Shown here: one piece after another, positions 60,401-64,000 of the stretch
Position numbering within the stretch: position 1 is the stretch's first letter
Layout: every line of letters begins with the position of its first letter
Assembly (NCBI RefSeq): GCF_036010325.1
Contig: NZ_CP108549.1
Span: 1,302,001-1,366,000, forward strand
Reading direction: 5' to 3'
DNA length: 64,000 bases
Source: Streptomyces sp. NBC_01210
GTDB taxonomy: Bacteria > Actinomycetota > Actinomycetes > Streptomycetales > Streptomycetaceae
Notes under the pieces: generated by a model
Database searches by the model: none
What the model was told of the DNA's origin: nothing
What the model saw: the letters and a program-made list of their open reading frames with translations, nothing else
Translations under genes and position numbers: made by a program

Positions 60401-61237
60401 TCATTGTGCCCAGAGTGCGGCGACGGCCTCGACGTGCGCGGTGGCCTGGGCCAGCCCCGCGCGGGCGGCGGGCGCCCGGAGAGCGGGGTCGCTCAGGTGA
60501 CGGCCGAAGACCTTCCTGGCAGCGGCGTCCGGGGTGATGACCTCGACACGGGCGCCGGCGGCGAGACGGGCGGCCTGGGCGCGCGGCGAGACGACCACCT
60601 TGTTACCGGAGGCGATGGGCGCGATGACGACGACCCGCTCGTATCCGGAGGCGAGATGCGCGTTCGCCGTGGAATGCACTCCCCCGTCGATCCACTTGCG
60701 GCCGTCGATGGTCACGGGCGGCCAGACACCGGGGATGGCGCAGCTGGCGGCAACAGCGTCCACCAGCGGCACACCGCTCTCCTTGTCATAGGCCTTCAGC
60801 TCGCCCGTGACGGCATCGACCGCGGTCACGAGCAGTCGGCGCTCGGGCCATGTGTGCGAGACGAGCCGCCCGGCGATCACCTGGCGCCGCGCGGCTTCGT
60901 CGACGGTGTCCGCGGCGAGCGCCATCCGGCCGAGCTTTCGGCCGTACGCCTCGGGCGTACGGGAGGTGAGGATGGCCAGGACGTACTTGAGCAGCGGCAG
61001 AGCGAGCCGGCCGCCGATCTCCTCGTCAGGGGCGGCGAGTTGACGCTCGTACAGCTCGGCGATGCCCAGTTTCCCGGACATGAGCTGCGCGCCGACGACC
61101 GAACCGGCCGAGCTGCCGATGACGAGGTCGGCGGTGGAGAGGTCCACTCCCGCCTCGGCGAGTCCGTGCAGAATCCCGAACTCCCAGCCCACGCCGGTGA
61201 TTCCGCCCGCTCCGAGTACCAGTGCCGTGTCTGCCAT
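60401..61237 (-). CDS. Patatin-like phospholipase
   Basis: This 278-residue patatin-domain protein has an oxyanion loop GAGGITGVGWEFG, nucleophile elbow GSSAGS and catalytic dyad Asp in DGGVHS. It is a single domain without a signal peptide or membrane segment, so it probably acts as a cytoplasmic lipase or acylhydrolase. MADTALVLG at 61237 is the family start. The gene lies 4 bases upstream of the SpeE-like gene and may be cotranscribed. Confidence 0.92.
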   Translation of the reverse strand: MADTALVLGAGGITGVGWEFGILHGLAEAGVDLSTADLVIGSSAGSVVGAQLMSGKLGIAELYERQLAAPDEEIGGRLALPLLKYVLAILTSRTPEAYGRKLGRMALAADTVDEAARRQVIAGRLVSHTWPERRLLVTAVDAVTGELKAYDKESGVPLVDAVAASCAIPGVWPPVTIDGRKWIDGGVHSTANAHLASGYERVVVIAPIASGNKVVVSPRAQAARLAAGARVEVITPDAAARKVFGRHLSDPALRAPAARAGLAQATAHVEAVAALWAQ

Positions 61238-61259
61238 CCGGTCAGTCTGGCGCACAGCA

Positions 61260-61298
61260 CCGTGCCCGCCTCCCGTGGGTCACGGGAGGCGGGCACGG
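61260..61298 (-). terminator. 18-base-pair hairpin terminator after tuf3
   Basis: An 18-base perfect stem (arms 61260-61277 and 61281-61298) with loop GGT lies just past the stop of the EF-Tu paralogue, on its minus strand. It is the strongest hairpin in the window and separates this gene from the patatin gene. Confidence 0.85.
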
Positions 61299-61302
61299 CA
61301 GG

Positions 61303-62472
61303 TCAGACCAGCTCGGTCACCGTGCCGGCGCCGACAGTGCGGCCGCCCTCGCGGATCGCGAAGCCGAGCCCGGCCTCCAGCGGCACGTCACGGCCCAGCT
61401 CGACGGTCATGGTGACCGTGTCGCCGGGGCGCGCGACGGCCGTCTCGCCGAGGTCGACATCGCCGACGACGTCCGCCGTGCGGATGTAGAACTGCGGCCG
61501 GTAGCCGGTGGAGACCGGTGTGGTGCGGCCGCCTTCCCGCGCCGACAGGACGTACACCTGCGCGGTGAAGCGGCGGCTCGGTACGACGCTGCCGGGCGCG
61601 GCCACCACATGGCCGCGGCGCACCGCGTCCCGTGGCATCCCGCGCAGCAGCAGCGCGACGTTGTCGCCCGCCTCCGCCGCCTCCATCGGCTTGCCGAAGG
61701 TCTCGAGCCCGGTGACCACCGTCTCCGTGTCCGCGCCGAGTACCTGAACCCGGTCGCCGACGCGGACGGTGCCGCGCTCGACGGCTCCGGTGACGACCGT
61801 GCCTCGCCCGGTGATGGTGAGGACGTTCTCCACCGGGAGCAGGAACGGCGCGTCCGTGTACCTGACGGGCATCGGCACATAGGTGTCGACGGCGTCGAGC
61901 AGCGCCTCGACGGCGGCGGTCCAGCGGGGGTCGCCCTCCAGCGCCTTCAGCCCGGAGACCCTGACGACCGGTGCGGCGTCACCTCCGTAGCCATTGGCCG
62001 TCAGCAGCTCGCGGACCTCCAGCTCCACCAGGTCGGTGAGCTCGTCGTCGCCCGCGTCCGCCTTGTTGAGGGCGACGACGATGTGGTCGACGCCCACCTG
62101 GCGGGCGAGCAGGACATGCTCGGCGGTCTGCGGCATGACGCCGTCGAGCGCGGAGACGACGAGGATCGCCCCGTCCAGCTGGGCGGCTCCCGTCACCATG
62201 TTCTTGACGTAGTCGGCATGGCCGGGCATGTCCACATGCGCGTAGTGCCGGGTGTCGGTCTCGTACTCGACGTGCGCGATGTTGATGGTGATGCCGCGCA
62301 GGGCCTCCTCGGGGGCCCGGTCTATCCGGTCGAAGGGCACGAAGGTGCCGGTCCCGCGCTCGGCGAGGACCTTGGTGATGGCGGCGGTCAGCGTGGTCTT
62401 GCCGTGGTCGACGTGGCCCATGGTGCCGATGTTGAGGTGCGGCTTGGTGCGTACGTATGCCGTCTTGGGCAT
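61303..62472 (-). CDS. tuf3: EF-Tu paralogue (tuf3 type), cysteine-free
   Basis: This 389-residue translation GTPase has G1 GHVDHGKT at 19-26, G3 DMPGH at 81-85 and G4 NKAD at 136-139, where usual EF-Tu has DCPGH and NKCD. G5 is SGL. No Cys occurs anywhere in the protein. The [14 protein letters not shown] end matches EF-Tu domain 3. Streptomycetes carry a divergent tuf3 besides the main tuf1; from memory tuf3 is linked to stringent response. It stands alone, without str-operon neighbours, followed by a strong terminator. Confidence 0.95.
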   Translation of the reverse strand: MPKTAYVRTKPHLNIGTMGHVDHGKTTLTAAITKVLAERGTGTFVPFDRIDRAPEEALRGITINIAHVEYETDTRHYAHVDMPGHADYVKNMVTGAAQLDGAILVVSALDGVMPQTAEHVLLARQVGVDHIVVALNKADAGDDELTDLVELEVRELLTANGYGGDAAPVVRVSGLKALEGDPRWTAAVEALLDAVDTYVPMPVRYTDAPFLLPVENVLTITGRGTVVTGAVERGTVRVGDRVQVLGADTETVVTGLETFGKPMEAAEAGDNVALLLRGMPRDAVRRGHVVAAPGSVVPSRRFTAQVYVLSAREGGRTTPVSTGYRPQFYIRTADVVGDVDLGETAVARPGDTVTMTVELGRDVPLEAGLGFAIREGGRTVGAGTVTELV

Positions 62473-63008
62473 GGCTGATTCCCTCGGTCTTCCTCGGAAC
62501 TCGAAGCGTGATGGGACCCCTGGGCCTTGCCGACCCTCCCCCTGTGGGGTCCGCCGGACGATCCGGGAAGGGTCAGCTTCGGGCGCCGTCGAGGGGCGCT
62601 GCGGCAGCGGCTGCGACCGCTGCGGGGAATGCGGCAGCCTTCGGCGCGTCCGCGACTGCGGACGGCGCTGCGAGGAAGGCGTACCGGAACATGTCGTTGA
62701 TATTCGCCTACGGCCGTGGCCGCGTCGAATGGTTTTCCGCGTACGGGAGTTCAGCAGGTCACAGGTGCTTCGTGGCTTCTCGGACGGGCAGTGGCGAGAG
62801 CCGGTCGCGGGCGCCGTCGACGAAGTAACTCACCGCGTCCGGATCACCAGCGGGCCGACAACGTGCGTGGCGAGCGCGTCGACGGTGTCCCACCGGGTGA
62901 CTGTGACGACGGGCCCGGTGGACGACCGGCAGCAAGCCGGAAGAGCAGCCCGGGATCATCAGGCTCACATTACGGCGATCACATCCCTGTGTCGGTTAGT
63001 CTCCCCGG
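62473..63008. other. 536-base stretch without a gene; tuf3 and VTT promoters
   Basis: No convincing gene is seen on either strand. It must contain the tuf3 promoter (minus strand). TAGTCT at 62997-63002 lies 6 bases before the VTT-family ATG at 63009 and is a likely -10 box for a leaderless message. Confidence 0.45.
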
Positions 63009-63788
63009 ATGCTCGACCCCGTCCCCAGGCCGTCCGCCGGCCTCGCCATCCGCTGTACCAGGGTGCTGTTCTCGCCGTGGTCGCGGCTGTCGCTGCTCGT
63101 GGCCGTGCTGGCCGCGGCGGCGGTGACGGTGGTGCTGTACGAGCCGCAGCGGCTGCTCTCGGCGGGCTGGCCGCCGCAGTTGAGCGGCGGCGCCGCGGTC
63201 GTGATGTTCGGTGTCGCGTACGGGGCGTGCACGGCGGCGTTCGTACCGAGGCCGTTGCTGAACCTGGCGGCGGGAGCGCTCTTCGGCTCGCAGGCCGGTT
63301 TCGTCTCGGCGCTGGCCGGGACGGTGCTGGGGGCAGGTATCGCGTTCACGCTCGGCCGAGTGCTGGGCCAGGACGCGCTGCGGCCGCTGCTGCGGGGCCG
63401 CTGGCTGAAGGCCGCGGACAGTCAGCTGAGCCGGCACGGCTTCCGTTCGATGCTGGCGCTGAGGCTCTTCCCGGGTGTGCCGTTCGCCGCGGCCAACTAC
63501 TGCGCGGCCGTGTCCCGCATGGGCTACATGCCCTTCCTACTGGCGACGGGCCTGGGCTCGGTCCCGAACACAGCGGCGTATGTGGTGGCGGGCAGCCGGG
63601 CGGGTTCGCCGACGTCACCCGCGTTTCTGATCGCGATGGGTTTCATCGTGCTGACTGGGGCGGGCGCGGCCGTGGTCGCCTGGCGCAAGCGTCACGGGCT
63701 GCGCGGTGCGGTTACCGCTGAAGACCACCGAGCCACGGGCGCAGCCGCCCCCGAAGCTTCGCGGCGGACGGGGCCGGGCGCCAACTGA
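63009..63788 (+). CDS. TVP38/TMEM64 (VTT-fold) membrane protein
   Basis: This 259-residue inner-membrane protein has the VTT/SNARE-associated fold: AAFVPRPLLNLAAGALFGSQAGFVSALAGTVLGAGIAFTLGRVLG, then FRSMLALRLFPGVPFAAANYCAAVSRMGYMPFLLATGLGSVPNTAAYVVAG. It has five to six hydrophobic segments. It is related to DedA proteins and probably handles lipid movement. Its ATG appears to be at the transcription start (TAGTCT 6 bases upstream). It precedes uppP, which recycles undecaprenyl pyrophosphate. Confidence 0.92.
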   Translation: MLDPVPRPSAGLAIRCTRVLFSPWSRLSLLVAVLAAAAVTVVLYEPQRLLSAGWPPQLSGGAAVVMFGVAYGACTAAFVPRPLLNLAAGALFGSQAGFVSALAGTVLGAGIAFTLGRVLGQDALRPLLRGRWLKAADSQLSRHGFRSMLALRLFPGVPFAAANYCAAVSRMGYMPFLLATGLGSVPNTAAYVVAGSRAGSPTSPAFLIAMGFIVLTGAGAAVVAWRKRHGLRGAVTAEDHRATGAAAPEASRRTGPGAN

Positions 63789-63927
63789 GGGTGCCCCCAT
63801 GGGGTCCCACAGGGGCTGCGGCATTCCGGTTCACCCAAGGACGCTACGCTGCCTCACAACTGGCGCATGATCGGGAACGCTACGCGCCGTCAGACCGTGA
63901 TCATTTCTTGGGTGGCGTAGTTTTCGA

Positions 63928-64000
63928 TGTCTTGGTTCGAATCATTCATCCTCGGGCTCGTCCAGGGGCTGACCGAGTTCCTTCCGATCTCCTCCAGCGC
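63928..64000 (+). CDS. uppP: Undecaprenyl-diphosphatase UppP (partial, N-terminus only)
   Basis: The window ends 24 codons into this gene. [25 protein letters not shown] is the UppP/BacA N-terminus, including the EFLPISSSA motif of the first helix. The enzyme dephosphorylates undecaprenyl pyrophosphate and confers bacitracin tolerance. The ATG lies after a TGGGTGGCG purine stretch. Promoter elements upstream are not clear. Confidence 0.9.

Noticed and set aside
62457..62968. Short frames on both strands upstream of the VTT gene
   Set aside because: None has an SD, conserved-looking motif or convincing amino-acid composition.
63935..63944. GGTTCGAATC resembling the T-arm of a tRNA
   Set aside because: It is within the uppP coding start and no acceptor or anticodon stem fits around it.

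Overview
The window is chromosomal DNA of a Streptomyces-type actinomycete. It has very high GC with strong third-position GC bias, GTG/TTG starts, several apparently leaderless starts, and gene families typical of the genus: XRE/DUF5753 with DUF397, ECF41 sigma, a ydaO riboswitch before an NlpC/P60 hydrolase, and a third tuf-like gene. From memory, the order urease - bioF/B/A/D - purB - sbcDC - tuf3 matches one arm-proximal region of the S. coelicolor chromosome. I see no phage, plasmid, IS element, CRISPR array, tRNA or rRNA.

Layout. 1-4216 (minus): urease operon ureABCFGD, with ureD running off the left edge. 4348-8445: a TetR gene facing a membrane gene broken by an amber codon; an orphan Phd-type antitoxin facing a ClpP paralogue that lacks the catalytic His; a c-di-AMP-type riboswitch and its NlpC/P60 hydrolase. 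8565-11994: a LysE exporter with its LysR regulator, then a WhiJ-like three-gene set (ATPase, XRE/DUF5753, DUF397). 11987-16583: biotin genes bioF facing bioB-bioA-bioD. 17698-18390: a ribbon-helix-helix/degenerate-Fic pair with a clear operator. 18527-24952: an ABC exporter and two CNNM/CorC proteins. 25251-29559: MDMPI-family protein, SGNH hydrolase, purB and a Mug-type DNA glycosylase.

29768-38888 is rich in regulators and broken genes: a frameshifted GNAT-AAA+ fusion, a ROK protein, a DasR-like GntR with a dre-like site, an ECF41 sigma factor facing an alpha/beta hydrolase, an EamA permease facing a frameshifted MocR regulator, and a PhoD fragment. 39367-45700 holds a membrane-anchored ACT-GNAT protein and sulfur-linked genes (PLP lyase, rhodanese), each next to an Lrp/AsnC regulator. 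45690-50107 is sbcC-sbcD. 50150-57585 holds housekeeping and editing proteins, an internally deleted aminoglycoside acetyltransferase, permeases and hexapeptide-repeat proteins. 57717-58970 is a secreted trypsin-like protease with a separate small protein carrying the same propeptide motif. 59551-64000 holds a spermidine-synthase-like protein, a patatin, a cysteine-free EF-Tu paralogue, a TVP38-type membrane protein and the start of uppP.

The most notable points are the ClpP paralogue/antitoxin locus, the toxin-antitoxin operator, the cysteine-free EF-Tu, the riboswitch, the TM-ACT-GNAT protein, and several genes disrupted by one base each. All motif calls were read by eye; no database search was run.
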